64,000 bases of DNA from Rugalucina vietnamica (GCA_964017185.1 OZ024884.1:14792048-14856047); one strand, 5' to 3'. Counted from the first letter of the stretch, positions 36,901 through 51,900 are shown. Translations and numbers: made by a program. The notes: generated from the letters alone by a model not told the origin.

Positions 36901-39900
36901 TAGGTATACCCCTGCATACCCCAGTTTTGCTATATAAAAGTGGGGTTCAAGGGGGTATACATTACACGGATATGTTTTCCTGATGAAGCACACCAATGCC
37001 AGGAGTCACCTGTAAAGTAAGAATAGAGGGCCCATCAGGAATCCATGCAAGAAAATACATCACAAAACATTTTTCTGACAACACACTTGAAGAGCGAGAT
37101 GACTAGCACTTTCCCAATAAGGTAGCCATCCTGCTATTATAAGTCTCAACAAAAACAAAGTAAACAATCACAACGGAGAGGCAGACAGAATCATAAACAG
37201 AAGATGTAACATGTAGATAAATCACCGCGCTGGAATGGCATGTTTTTATCAATGTTTTTATGGGGTAAAACCAAGGGCCCATTTGTTAAAAGTTAACGAC
37301 ATCTTTAATAACGATTCATTAAAATTTCAAACATGAATATTACAAATACACTGTTATTTTTTGTTGATAAAATGTGAGAATCCTTTGCAATGCAAAGGAT
37401 TCTCACATTTTATCAACAAAAATAAGTGTATTTGCCTATGTAGTTGGCATTTTCTGAATGAGTTGAGGTCTTAACGATGATGTTAAGGGAACTTATGATG
37501 ACATTAAGCAAACAAAGTTTTGAACAACCAGTCCCAGGCTGTCTGTACAATTAACTTGCACACCTTTGTCTCTGCAGGTGCAAAATATTTTTCTCATTAT
37601 TTCATTATGCAAGATATAATAACGGTTCACTGTACGCATTAACACATAAAATGGATGAAGCTCGCTCTGCCGTTAAATATGATAAAGCCTCATCGTTGAA
37701 TGAGCCGCTACTCCAGGAAACCAGTTTTTGCCTTTGCGAAAACAAAGACGCAGATCAGCTGTGCAGTAACTGCACAGCTGATCAGTGCCTTTGTTTTCGC
37801 TACAAAGATAGTACACTATATCTACTTCTTAAATCTTATATTTCAAGCTTCTAGCCTCCTTCTGTGATTATACAGACCGGTTTGTGTAAGACCTGGTGAG
37901 AAATCCTGTAGACTGGTTTTCTCACCTTGCGGCTCATTATGATAAAGCTTCATCGCATCACTAAGTTAGGTCATAAAGAACTTGTGTTTACCTTGGATTA
38001 ATTACAGCCAGCCTCATGAGGATAAATCGATGGATTTCTTTTTGTCACGATTCTAAGCTTAATTCCGAGATCTCATTTGTGTGATTCTAGCATAAGGGTG
38101 GCGAAATAATCAAATTGAAAGTTTGTAGATGGTGTAAAATGAATAGAAACCTTTAAATTCCCATTGTGATATCACAATTTACACACGAGTTTAATTTGCA
38201 ATTCGCAGATGGTTTGCATATGAATAATTTCTGCATAATTCTGTCATATTATACTTTGTATGATGACAGGATTCGAATTCATTTGAATAAATAAAGTAAA
38301 TGTTGTGGTATTATGCGCAAATATGACATGCACAATTTAATGTTAATGCATGCACTTGAAAGAAACTAGGTTGTAATCCACACATATACAGGTACATAAA
38401 GATGTATAATTGAAAATAGGAAACTTTGGTAATGTTATGCAAGTTTTAATGGCATAAGAAATGTGCAATCGGATTGCAGAACTGAAGTGATCATATTCAG
38501 GACTACTTAAGTGATGACTTTGAAATGTAGAGGTGATTTGGAATCTGAGAGAGAGGTAAACTTCTTAAATAGGTGTATAGTTTTTTTTTGTTTGATTTTG
38601 AATTGTTGCTAAGGTCAAGTAAACACTTTTGCCGCTGTGCAAGCTTAGCTCAAATGCAGTTTACCTGTATTCAGCGCACATTCAGTTACCTCCCCCCCCC
38701 CCCCCCCCCCCATTTGTTAAGTCAGGATAAGCATTAGTTACAAACTGGCTAGGCAGGAATGGCGAAGCTGCCTGGGGAACAAATCCACCACCTACCCCTT
38801 CCAAAGTGGACACTCTAAGCACTGAGCTACATGGCACATAACTCATAAGCATTATTAGCTCACCTGAGCCGTCAGGCTCACAAGGTGAGCTTATAGTATA
38901 CCCATGCTCCGTCGTCCGTCCGTCCGTCGTCCGTCCGTCGTCCACCATTTTCAAAGATCTTCTTCTCTGAAACAGCTTGGCCAATCAAAGCCAAATTTTA
39001 CATGAAGCATCTATGGGAAGGGGGAACCAATGTGTATATAAATAATCCAGGTCACATGACCAAGATGGCCGCCATGCCCATATATGGTAAAAACCCTTCA
39101 AAAATCTTCTTCTCCGGAACCACTGGACCGATTTCAACCAAACTTGGCATGAAGCATCGATGACTCAAGTACTACAATGTGTATATAAATCATGACCTTG
39201 CGGTGACCTTGACCTATTTTACGGCAAGGTCAACATAGGTCGCCTTTGCATTTGAATGGGAAAAATTGTTAAATTGTCATTTAAAGGAAAAATCTTGCAG
39301 AAAATGAGCAGTAGGACTGAATATTAATGATTCTGAAAAAAATTGGGCACCAGGGGCTCATCCGCCCCCACCCCGGGGCAATATACATGTATATTATCAT
39401 AATATTCAAACATCTTCTTCTCTGAAACCGCTTGGCCAATCAAAGCCAAATTTTACATGAAGCATCTATGGGAAGGGAGAACCAATGTGTATATAAATAA
39501 TCCAGGTCACATGACCAAGATGGCCGCCATGCCCATATATGGTAAAAACCCTTCAAAAATCTTCTCCAGAACCAGTGGACCGATTTCAACAAAACTTGGT
39601 ATGAAGCATCGATGGCTCATGCACTACAATGTGTATATAATTCATGACCTTTTGATGACCTTGACCTATTTTACGGCAAGGTCAACATAGGTCGCCAATG
39701 CATTTGAATGGGGAAAACTTTTAAAATGTAATTTAAAGTGAAAGTCTTGCAGGAAATGGGAAGTAGGACTGAATATTAATGATTCTGAAAAAAATTGGAC
39801 CCCAGGGGCTCATGTGCCCCTACCCCGGGGCAATATACATGTATATTTCCATGATATTCAAACCTCTTCTCCTCTGAAATAGCTTGGCCAATCAAAGCCA

Positions 39901-42900
39901 AATTTTATGTGAAGCATCTATAGAATTGGGGAATCAATGTGTATATAAATGATTTAGGTCACATGACAAAGATGGCCGCCATGCCCATATATGGTAAAAA
40001 CCCATCAGAAATCTTCTTCTCTGAAACCAATAGACAGATTTCAAGGAAACTTGGCGTGAAGCATCGATGGCTAAAGTACTCCAATGTATATATAAATCAT
40101 GACCCTGTGATGACCTTGACCAAGTTTATGGCAAGGTCAACATGGGTTGCCTATGCATTTGAACTGGGAAAACTGTTAAAATGTCATTTGAAGGGAAAAG
40201 CCAGCAGGAAATTGGCAAATGGACAGAATATTGAAGATTCTGAAAAAAGAAAATGGCCCAAGGGCTTCATCTGCCCCTGCACTGGAGTTAAATACCATAA
40301 TATTCAAACATGTTTATTGGTATATGCAGCAGATCTCAGGTGAGCGTTTACAGGACCATTGGTCCTCTGTATTTAAGATAATATTTATTCTGCAATTATA
40401 GATAATAGGCTGAGCATCCTGCTTCTAATCAGTATGCCTAAATGACTACTAATTGGGTTATCATATGAGCAGTGATGTGAGAAATCCAGTCTTCCAGGTT
40501 TCCATACTCACCTAACACATTAACCGGCCTGTATAGTCGCACAAAAAGGCTAGAAGCTTGAATTTTTTGGATTTTAGGAGAAGAGGAATTTATCTATGTG
40601 CTCATATCATATGGATAGAGTATATAATGCTTGTCTTTCATGAAATGGACGATTAGGTAGCTCAGATTTCTTTGTCCAGAAGCCTGTGTGACATTAATAA
40701 GTCACTTGCCTTGTATAAATGCACTAGTCATTTGTTACCATGGCCCCACACCCCTGCGGGATGGTGGGGGATAACCGTGGAAATTAGCAAGGCTTTGACC
40801 AAAGTTTTGCCACAGCAGTGGAGGGGAAATGAAAAGATAGCGGGGGGGGGGGGGGGGGGGGGGGGAACAGCAGTGATTTTACCAACAAGCAGTCCCCGCA
40901 GGGTGGGGCTTTTCAGGGATTTTCTGGGCCGAAAGGGCTGGGGGGCTGTGGTTACAAATGACTAGTGCATAAACCAGGCAGGCTGAGTTCTAGTTTTCTC
41001 TGTTGGTGGGATCAAACAAACAGATGTAGGGGAGCACTGTAGCCCAGTGGTAGGGTTCAGGACTCGGGACTGAGAGGTCCTGGGTTTGATAGATCATCTC
41101 CATCATTGTGTTTGAGCAGGACACAATAAGCTTCCCATATAGTGTTGGTCATGGAAGGTGTGGCTTTGACCCAACATTACTGAAAATTTATTACTGGGAC
41201 ATTACATCATATGAGCCGTGTCGTAAGAAAACAGGTTTATTGCCTATGCTAAAACAAAGGCGCTGATCAGTTTGCAGTAACTGCACAGCTGATCAGCCCC
41301 TTTAATTGTTTTCACTACATGGAATTAGTACAATCCCCATTCTTCTTAAATCCAAATTTTCAAGCTTCTAGCCTGCTTCTGTGACTGTACAGTCTGGTTT
41401 ATATCAGTCCTGGTCAGAATCCCCGAAGACCAGTTTTCTTGCGTCGCGGCTCATATAATCTTGTTTGGATTTCATTGTGGTATTGCTTTTTAGAGAAAGA
41501 CTATTTCATTCTTGTTTAAAACAATTTACATATGTTTTCTACTTTCCTTTTGATTGATTAATGCAAGTCACACAAAAGCTTCTTTGATCTAGCTAAAAAT
41601 ACACGAAAAGACAGCGTTTTGAATGTCTTCCGACTATAATTAGCGACTTAATTTTTCACCTGTCATTGTTTAGTATGTTAACACATGAAAACAAGACAAT
41701 CTTAAATATTTTGCTCAGCTGATGAGCATCAAAATGCATTGGCTTGGACCCTATGGGCAGTTTGCCTTTATTACCTCAGGGTGAACATTTGTCACCAACA
41801 TGACAGGCATATGTACCAGCTGGGTTTCAAACCCGCAACCTCTAGATCATGCTAAGCAAATACGCAATCCATTACATCACCACGGCTGTACAACCCAATG
41901 TCACATTATATTTTGTCTCAGTGACGCTCAGGCAGTAAATAAAAATTAAACTGAGATCCTTTAGGAGCAGTGAACATATTAATGAGAAAGGGGATGGGCG
42001 ATACCGCGGTTTTGGCTGCTTAAGCCTCTTCAGTGACCCTATAGATTTGGCAACATTTACTGTATTTTGAAAGCTTTTTTTAAAACAAAGATATTTCAGG
42101 CAGCCCCCATGGCAGTGGCTTCTTTAACTAAGGATGCTGACGTCTTTACAGCTGCTAGTTTAGGGTCAAACTCTGCATGTGAGACAAGCCAAGTTTATTT
42201 GTTTGAATTGAGGCTTAACGTCCCAGTCAACAATTTTTCAGTCATGTCGGGACGGAGCCAACGCTTCCTGGGTTTAACCATTACCGTAGGGAGTTAATGT
42301 GTCTTGCTCAAGGACACAACACAGTGCCGCTTGTAGGGATCAAACCCAGGACCTCTAGATTTGGAGTGCGAAGCTCTACCAGCCGCTCCCTCAAGCCAAG
42401 TTCTGCTTTCAGATGTGCCAGGTGGTGTTTCCTGGGGTGTTCCCATTTTCATTTCATCTACTGATTGTCCCATCTCATACGAGCTGTAATCATAAAGAAA
42501 GGGACGTAAAAATGAATAAAAAAGCAGGCTTCTCATTTTTTTTTGTGACAGGGCTTACCGGTATGCTTATATCAGGTATTTCACGCCTATTAATTTTATT
42601 GTCTTTTTAAATGTATATCAAAGACTATTAAAAAAGATCTGATTTATCTAATGATAAAATGATAATTTTTATGTACATGGCTGTACGGAATGACAGAATA
42701 TTTTGATAAATTATTTTTAAGGTGCTCTAGCTAAATATCTATCATAAATACTAAAATTTGGATTTTTAGCAGAATTCACAGACAGTAGGCGGGCAGAGGG
42801 TGTGGGGGGGGGGGGGTGTCATTTAAAGAATAGGTATTTGCAAATAATGCACCAGACATTGGGGCCCTGAGAAATAATGTTGGGTAGATGGGTAGAAGTC

Positions 42901-45900
42901 CCATTAAATGGTCCGGCAGCATGACCGTGACAGCTGTTGGGACACTAAGCCACATCTCAAACAAACAAACAAACACAACCGGTCATTTGAGCCGCATCGT
43001 GAGAAAACCGGATTTTTGCCTAGGCGAAAACAAAGGCACAGATCAGCTTCGCGGTAACCGCGAAGCTGATCAGCGCCTTTGTTTTTGCTACTCGGATAGT
43101 ACAATTCCTCTTCTACTTAAATCCGAAATTTCAAGCTTCTAGCTCTTTTCTGAGCTTGTACAGGCCGGTTTGTGTCGGACCTGTTCAGAAACCCCGAAGA
43201 CCGGTTTTCTCGCGTCGCGGCTCATTTGTATCCACAACCTCTACTATTGGGACTGGGAAAAAGCGGGGCTTTAGAGCCCTGACATGACTGAAAAATTGTC
43301 GAGTGGATAGGAAGGTTAATTCACAAAACAATTCAGTATGCAGTCCCTGTTAACCTTACATTGCATGCACTGAGTAGTTTGCCATGCCCAACATTTTGTG
43401 ATTAGATGTTTTGCCAACTATTTGATTATAGTGAATGCATGGTTTAATATTGCAGAATATCAAATTGATCTCATATTGTCTCGTTTTATATAAATTGCTT
43501 TTTTGTGCAAACCCGTTTTACAAAGGGACTGACAAGCTGATCAGCTTCCGTTAAAATAAATTCTGGCCACAATATAACCTGTTTAGTTGGTCATACTGAG
43601 TCCGAGCACAAATGGTACAGTCTGCCTACTTCCTTAAACAGAAATGTCACTAAGTCTTCTGACTGAATGCCTTGCAGGCAGGTTTTCTTAAGACAATGCT
43701 CATGATATGAGCCGTGATGCGAGAAAAAGGGTCTTCAGGGTTTCCAATCAGGTCCGACACCAACCTGTATACCCACAGAAGAAAGCTAGAATCTTGAAGT
43801 TTCGGGTATTATTGGAGGAGGAATTGTACTATACATGTAGCGAAAACAAAGGCGCTGATCAGCTGTGCAGTTACTGCACAGCTGATCTGCACCTTTGTTT
43901 TTGCATAGTCAAAAATCCGGTTTTCTCAAGACGAAGCTCATGATATGCCATTCAGTTTAGACTACAGGAAAGCATTACAAAGATTGAACAATGGGTTTTG
44001 TTGCTGCAATAAAAAACAGATATTGATATGAGGATGTGCTTGCTCTAAGGACGAAATTACTCTCTTAGGGATTTTCAGAGCAAAACATTTCTTTTGTGAT
44101 GTGCTCTAAAAGAGTAGTATGAAACATGATAAGATTGAACAATTAATGCACTCTGTAATATCAAAAAAAGCAGTTATATATTGATGTGAAATTTTTGCTA
44201 ACAAAATATTCAGAGACCAAGGAACTTGTACCTCCCTTAGGGACTGTTCTGAGCAGTGGATGCTATGATGTATTTTCTACTTATGGATACTTATTCTCAA
44301 AAGCATTTTAAATTGATAAATAAGTTTGTCGAGAATGATTCTATGATGGCTTGTGGACATGTAGTCTGATTTTCAAAAATCAGAATTTCCAGCATTCACA
44401 TAGACTTAAGACCAATTTTTTCATGAAGAAGCTTGTATCATGAAATATAATCAAGCTCTTGCATTACCCTGATTGTTCGGACATTATTTATTAATGGAGT
44501 ATTACAATAAAATGAACTGCTAAATGCAAAAACTTGTTTAAGGATATTTGGTCATCAAAAACAGATGTGTGTGCACATTTAGATATTCTGGTCAATGCCT
44601 TCATCGTTTGGTACTTCTTAGATAGTGTGATTATCACGTTTCTATATGAGAAACACCAAATCGTGAACAAAATTAACAAGTTGCCATGCAGTCAAAAATG
44701 GTTTGAAACCATGAAGACATTTTTTGTTGAATTCGTGGAAATGGTTTATGGTTTGTGTCCCAAGTTTTGCTGCTGTTGCAAAACTAAAACATAGAATATG
44801 CTTTTAACCGAGCACTCATTTTCGCTCAAGTTTAAAATTGACTTCAAATATTGAAAAAAAAAAAGAAAGATGTAAAACAAACACTATGTATGCAATACAT
44901 TTCATTTGTTATTGGATATGTTTTTAAATGACATTCGAACCTTCATGCGCCAGCTGCAATTGTACATGCATGGATTGGATATCATTTTTATGTAGTTTTT
45001 CACTCTCAGTGGTATAAAATGGATTTACATGTACAACATAACTTGAATGTGAGATTTTTAAACTAAAAATTAACTTGTACCTAAGGCATGTTAGGACAGT
45101 TTTTCCATTTTACCTATTATTGATGATGGTCAGTGAAAACAGTGAAAGGTTTCTTCACTAGTGAAATGTTTTATTCACTAACATGGTTTGGATAGTAGCT
45201 TGTTGTTCAGACAATAATCTACCAGAGGGCACGGGAGCTCAGGATTGTCCCAAGTGCCCCAGGGGCCAGGGAGAAAAAGATGGTAAAGAAATCAGGGTAT
45301 GTTTCTATGGGCCACATCTTGAGAAAACTGGATTTTTGCCTGTGCAAAACAAAGGCGCAGATCAGCTTCGCAGTAACTGCGAAGCTGATCAGTGCCTTTG
45401 TTTTTGCTACATATAGATAGTACAATCTCTCTTCTTCTTATATCCAAAATTTTCTGTGTCTGTACAGGTCAGTTTGTGTCAGACCTGGCCGGAAACCCCG
45501 AAGACTGGTTTTCTTGCGTCACAGCTCATATGAATGTGAGGTCAATTTGTATTTGTAGCAAAATTTTGCACTACATGAATCTTAGTTTTAAGCTTTTAGT
45601 GATGCGCTAAGACAGGCCAGTTGTCAGTTACTGACAAAAGAATGTGCACTGAATACTGGAAAACTATCACAGCTAGGACTGGTATGCTGTAAGTTGTCTA
45701 GTTGTTTGAAAACAGGGTAACGAACCAGTCATTAAAATGAATTGAGCTGCGCAGTGAGATAACTGGTCTTCGGGGTGTCCAACCAGGTCCAACACAAACC
45801 GGACTGTACAGTCACAGAAGATGGCTACAAGCTTGAAATTTCGGATTTTAGAAGAAGAGGAATTGTACTATCCATGTAGCGAAAACAAAGGCGCTGATCA

Positions 45901-48900
45901 GCAATTACTGCACAGCTGATCTGCGGCCTTGTTTTCGCATAATTTATGCAAAATCCGGTTTTCTCATGAGGCGGATCATCTATAATTTAGCAGTACTGGT
46001 CAGAACTGTCACAAACATATGTATACATACACTTTCATTAGAGACATGATCAATAATTAGTAAATGAGAAACAAATTAGTCTAAGTAGCCATTAGTACTA
46101 ATTACTGATTATGGTAAAGCTTATATGTAAGTACAATTCCAGCTTTTCTGTAAATAACAGCAGCTACAGATTGGACAACTTTCTGCAGTGTGGTGGCTCA
46201 AAAGGTTTTAGAACACCAGACTCTTGTACGTGTGAGAGATCTAGGGTTCAAAAGTGTTGATGGCACATAAAGGTGCATAACTGGCTGTTATGAAATTCGA
46301 CAGTTTAGTTTTGCATGGGGCCCAGGCAGACAAACAAAATTAAAACTTGGGTATTGATCTCTTTTCTTTGTTAAGATTGGTGGCTTTTCTGGTAATGATT
46401 GGTGCAAGCAGGGTAAAAGACCAATTATAATAATAGCCCAGTCGCCCATGTCCCCGAAATTTTGGGCTGGGCTACTGAATTTTTGGACAAAGTATGCATA
46501 CCCCTAATGATAAATATTGAATTTTGGTTGTCTGGACCCCTAAGTCAAAATTATTAGTCTTTATCCCTGGCAAATAAAAATCAAAACTTTCTGAGATCCT
46601 TTAAGAGCAGTGAACATGAGAATGGGGATGGGCCATACTATGGTTTCTCTTCAGTGACCCTTTAGATATGGCAACATGGAGCCAAAGGGAATTACTGTAA
46701 TTTTTTCAACTTTCATCAGCGTAGTCAATACAAAGACTAGTATTATCTAAATTGGACCAAATATGTATATTAAATCTTGGTTAGAAAATGTATCTAAACC
46801 GATAATAATTTTCTGATTTCTTAGAATATCCTTGCTGATCTCTAAGGACCAAACAGAAAGCATAATCTGCACTATATATGATGTACAGGGAGACTTTTTA
46901 GGGCTGCCTCACGGCACATCACCAGCTGCAGTAATAGCATTACGTCACAAGAACTCTTCAATGTATTCTGACACCATCTTCTGTGCTTGTACAGCTTGGT
47001 TTGTGTCAGACCTGGTCAGAAACCTTTAAGACTGGTTTTCTCGTGCCGCGGCTCATTTGATGCTGTTTTGAAAGATAACATGGCGTGAACCCACTATTCA
47101 GGCTAATCTTTGATCCAAGGTGATGACTTGCGAATTAAATGGAAGGACTAAAAACTTTTAATCTGTCTCTTTAAACCAAGTTGTCTATGGTTTAATCAAT
47201 CTTATTAAGTTGAACATACTTATAGAATTAATATTCAACCATTTATACATTATGATATTAAATGAGCCACGACGCGAGAAAACTGGTCTTTGGGGTTTCC
47301 GACAAGGTCCGACACAAACCAGCCTATACAGTCACAGAAACAGGTTCAATATAAGCTTGAAATTTCTGGGAATTGTACTAACTGTGTAGTGAAAATAAAG
47401 GCGCTTATCAGCTTCACAGTTACTGCACAGCTGAGCTGCGCCTTTGTTTTCGCATAGGCAAAAATGGCGTGGCTCAAATATGGATAATGTTTTTGAATGA
47501 GTGCCAGATAATAGTAGGCCAAAATGTTATTAAATCGCAGGACATATTTTATTTATATTTGCGATAATGTGTGTGGGCTATGCTGACAGAATTTTATTAA
47601 TTGACATCCATATACTTTCATCAGCTAAAATGTCACAACATAATAGCTAAAAATGCCAAAAGAGGTAGAGTTGTCAGTTAATGGCAAATATTAAAGAAGT
47701 TTGCTGAGTACTCAGAATGCCATTTGGACACAAGTTAAATTGGGAACATTTGGTCTAAATTTGGCTTGTGTAAATGACCATTCTGATTTCTGCTACAGTA
47801 ACACTAGTACTGGATGTAGAATATGAGACTGAGAAAAGATCGTGACCAAAAAAAGAATAATTATTCTGCTTCCAACTAGTCTGTGTCAAAAATTTTACCT
47901 CTGATACGTCTATTCCTATTTGTGATCTCCCCACGGCGAGGGCGCATATATAATTGAACAGGGCTGGAATCTTGTTGTTAATCGACCACACTTCTGGTCG
48001 TACTTGATTGGACGAGGCAGCTTGGATTGGGTCACCCTAAATACCGCATGCCGGCTCGGGTATGAAAGCTCACGTTGAACCGAGCTGTCAGAGTCCTTTT
48101 GGTCTGTGGTTATCGCCGTGGGTTTATACATGGTCATACAGTGAAATTAGTGCTGAGAGATCGCAAGCGTTTTGGAAATGCTTATACTTGTTCCAGACTA
48201 TGTGCAGCCCTGCTATTTGACAAAGGATGTAAAGGCTGAACTGGGTCCTTGATTTTTACATCAGAATTTGTATGTTTTCAGGTCGAATGTAGCCCAGTCT
48301 ATGCGACAGAAGATTAAAATATCAGACTGTGTCCCTGACTTTTAACCTTGAATTTTTGTCTATTTTCAGGTGAAGTGTAGCCCAGTCTATGTGACAGAGG
48401 ATGAAAAGACAAAGCATGTGACAAAAACTGTGATAGCCCAGTCGACAAATCCCGAAGACAAGAAAAAGAGGTCTTCCAAATATAGTGTTGCTGTCGGATC
48501 CAGTTTTGGTCATGGTAAGCATAACCTTATTGCAGTACTTGTACCAATATTTTCCACATGATGTTAAGAAAAGGAATTTTTCAGCCCTTCTTCCTGATAC
48601 TTTTGCAGTCTTTTGCAAAGACTTGGAACAACTGTGTTAAAAAATGACAGACAAGACACTGAAAGGAAAACATAATTGAGCCGCGTCCTGAGAAAATCAA
48701 CAATGTGGTTTCTGAACCGGTCGGACTTAAACTGGTCTGTGCAGTCATAGAAAATAGCTTGAAGCTTGAAGTTATGGATTCAGAAAGAGGAGGGATTGTA
48801 CTATCCATGTAGCGAAAATAAAGGCACTGATCGGCTTTGCAGTTACTGTTTGTTTTTAGCTCCCCTGTACGAAAGTACAGGAAGAGCTATTGCAGTCACC

Positions 48901-51900
48901 CCGGCGTCGGAGTTCGAATTTGAGCCAGATTCGACCCTGGACTGCGGAGTTAGCTGCCCTTGAATGTTTGAAAAATCAATTTTTAGTGTTGTGGCTACTC
49001 CAGCATCTTCAATTTTGATCAGATTTAAAAAAAAAAAAAACAAAAAAAAAAACACACTTTGTTCAGTGACTGTACTTGTTGACTCTTAGGTGAGCGATCG
49101 TTGCCCTTGGGCTACTTGGTTATTTTGCCCTATGCAGGTGCGATATAGACCTCCGCGGCGTTCTTGTTTATATGTCTATATCTCTTGAATATATAGTCTG
49201 ACTGGTCAGCCGTCAAAATGAAGTATCATACCCAGTGGTTCATTTTGCCGTCTGACTCCAGCACATTGTCAAAAAGCCAAGCTGCCAGCCACTTTTGGGT
49301 GAAAGTCATTATTTACAGAATAACAAGTTTTTATACAAACAAATGGTGTAAAACATTGTAAAACAAAAAAATAAACAAACCTCCATTTGAAAATTCATAA
49401 AACATATCCAAATTTTGTTTATTTTGATGATTTTTTAAAAGAATCCATTCAACATGGCTGCATAAAAAAGTCATCTGGGAGGGGAGACAATTCTAACTGC
49501 GAGCTTCTAATTGGCTCTTAGAGCGTGCATGACCTCAGCACCCAGCCATCAACCAATCAGATTAGGAATTCCCATAAAATCAATGTCTAAAAACAGCTTG
49601 CAGAGATATTAATAGAACTTGGGAAATTTTGATAGTGTTGGAGTCAGACGTCAAAATGATAAATCAGTTATCAAAAATTCATTTTGACGGCTGACCCGCC
49701 AGACTATTGAATATATAGATAGATCAAGTTGATTCTTTGCATGTTGGCCTATATTGGTCTTAAGGTTTATGCTCTACCATCATGACTGACCTAAGTGACC
49801 TTGAGTTCAAGGTCAGAGACTTCAAAATTTTATGTCAAAGCTTTAGCTTAAAGTGTTTTGAACTGTATATTGCTGGAACAGACAGATGAATCTAGTTGAT
49901 ACTTTGCTGTTAGATATTATTCTTGAGTTTTATGCTGTACCATCTTGACTCACCCGAGGTCAAGGTCACAGACTTAGAAATTTTATGTTATAAGTTTATA
50001 TCGAATATGTAGATGGCTGAAGTTGAAACTTTGTGTGTTGGTAGATATTGGTCTGAAGTTTTATGCTGTACCATAACGATCCACCTGAGGGACCTTGAGG
50101 TCATGGTATTAGATTAAGTGGCAAAGCACAAGACAGGCGAGGTACGCTGTCTTGCGACAGCTCTTATTGCATATGCAGATTGTTGATTTTCTCATGATTT
50201 GGCTCATATTAAAATCAGGAACATAATTTTATAGGATTTGGATGATATTTCACCCCATTTGCTAGTACTGTATTTTATTTCACACCTTTTGCCTCTATAT
50301 TTCAGATCACACCTTCCTCAAAGACTCTGACCATGTGTTAAAAGAATTTGACAAAACAGAGGCTGAGAACAATCAGAAAACATCTCCTTTTTTCACACCT
50401 TTTTTGACAAATCATTTCACACCTTTTATTCTAAATTTTTGCAGTTCACACCTTTCTCAAAGACTCTGACCATGTGTTGAAAGAATTTGACAAGACAGAA
50501 GCAGAAGACAAGTGTTTACTGTTGATCAGAAAACCCAAGTCAGCATCAAAACAGGTATTGTGTAAAACAAATGAAAAATTCAATAAAATGAATAATATAC
50601 AAATTTTCACTGAAGAGTGTGTCGTGGGGTCTAGTGGTAAAGTAAAGAGCTTCAGGAGGGATTGTTGGGGTGTGTCTTTGAGCAAGTCACATTTACTCTC
50701 CATAGAAAACATAGGAAAACATTGGCTCCATCGCAACATTGTCTCCATGTAAGAAAATTGTTCACTGTGATCTTAAGACTTTCACAAACAAATAAATTTT
50801 CCTTACCTGTCTATATCTTTCTCACACGTTTAAATGCCAACACATATTGCTTTCTTAACATGGTTCATTACAACACAGTTTTAGATATGTTGGACCCCAA
50901 TTGGACCACTTTTGCTATATGTCTGTACATTTTACTCTTGTTATAACACAGATTGGATAGCTCTTGGACCCCAAAAATAGTGTTATAAAGCGGTTGAGGT
51001 GTATGTGTTGAGTATTAAAAAATTTACCAGTTTATCTACATAACATGATCAACGGAATTTTCTGTTTCAGATGTTTAAAGCTCATTCTTTGGCTACCCTG
51101 AATGTCACTGACCCTCAGCTTACCCTTCTTGATGGTACAACTAACAAACAAGAACACCACAGATTCTTCAAGCCTAAGGTAATTGTTTTGCAATTTAAAT
51201 GCTGGTTAAGGCCTCATGTAAGTGGAAGTCCCTCAACATAGACTTGCGTTTAATTGCGAAAAAGAGGTTTTGTTTGTTTTGTTTATTTCTTTACGTTCCA
51301 GTCAACAGCGATGGTCATGTTGGGATTTAAGCTGTTGAGTGTTGACAGGGATGCAAGACAATAAATCAAACAAACAAAAAGTCTTTTTGCAGTCAGTTGA
51401 GGGACTTTCACATATGTGTGACAAGGTCTATAATGAAATATTTTCGAAACAATTAGCTGACCAAAACATGTTCTTTTACTGTAAAGATGGTATCATTCTC
51501 AGCAAGTTTACAGTCCTGTCTTGGAAACCAAGACATCATGGGAACTAAAAATTAAATACAAAGGAGAATTACATACTGTGCATACTAAAGAGTCAGTTTC
51601 TTCTCTCACATTGTAGAAGTTTTATCTGATATAGAGATCTAGTCAAGTTAAAAATCAGGGGCTAGTTGTTCAAAAATAATGATCTGTTAAAATTTCAAAC
51701 ATGAATATTACAAATACACTGTTATTTTTCGTTGATAATATGTGAGAATCTTTTGTAATGCAAAGGATTCTCACATTTTATCAACAAAAATTAACAGTGT
51801 ATTTGCTTATGTAGTCGGCATTTACTTAACAAGTTGAGGTCTTAACGATGGCGTTAAGCTAACGAAGTTTTGAACAACTGGGCCCTGATATTAAACTTCA

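Noticed and set aside
39457..40343. Frames with DLGHMTKMAAMPIYGKNPS in several places
   Set aside because: They recur in each core unit of the pearl-like elements and always end quickly; no continuous protein.
50306..50390. Upstream copy as the real exon 3
   Set aside because: It lacks a donor, has a 16-base loss and reads into a stop; the copy at 50445 is in phase on both sides.
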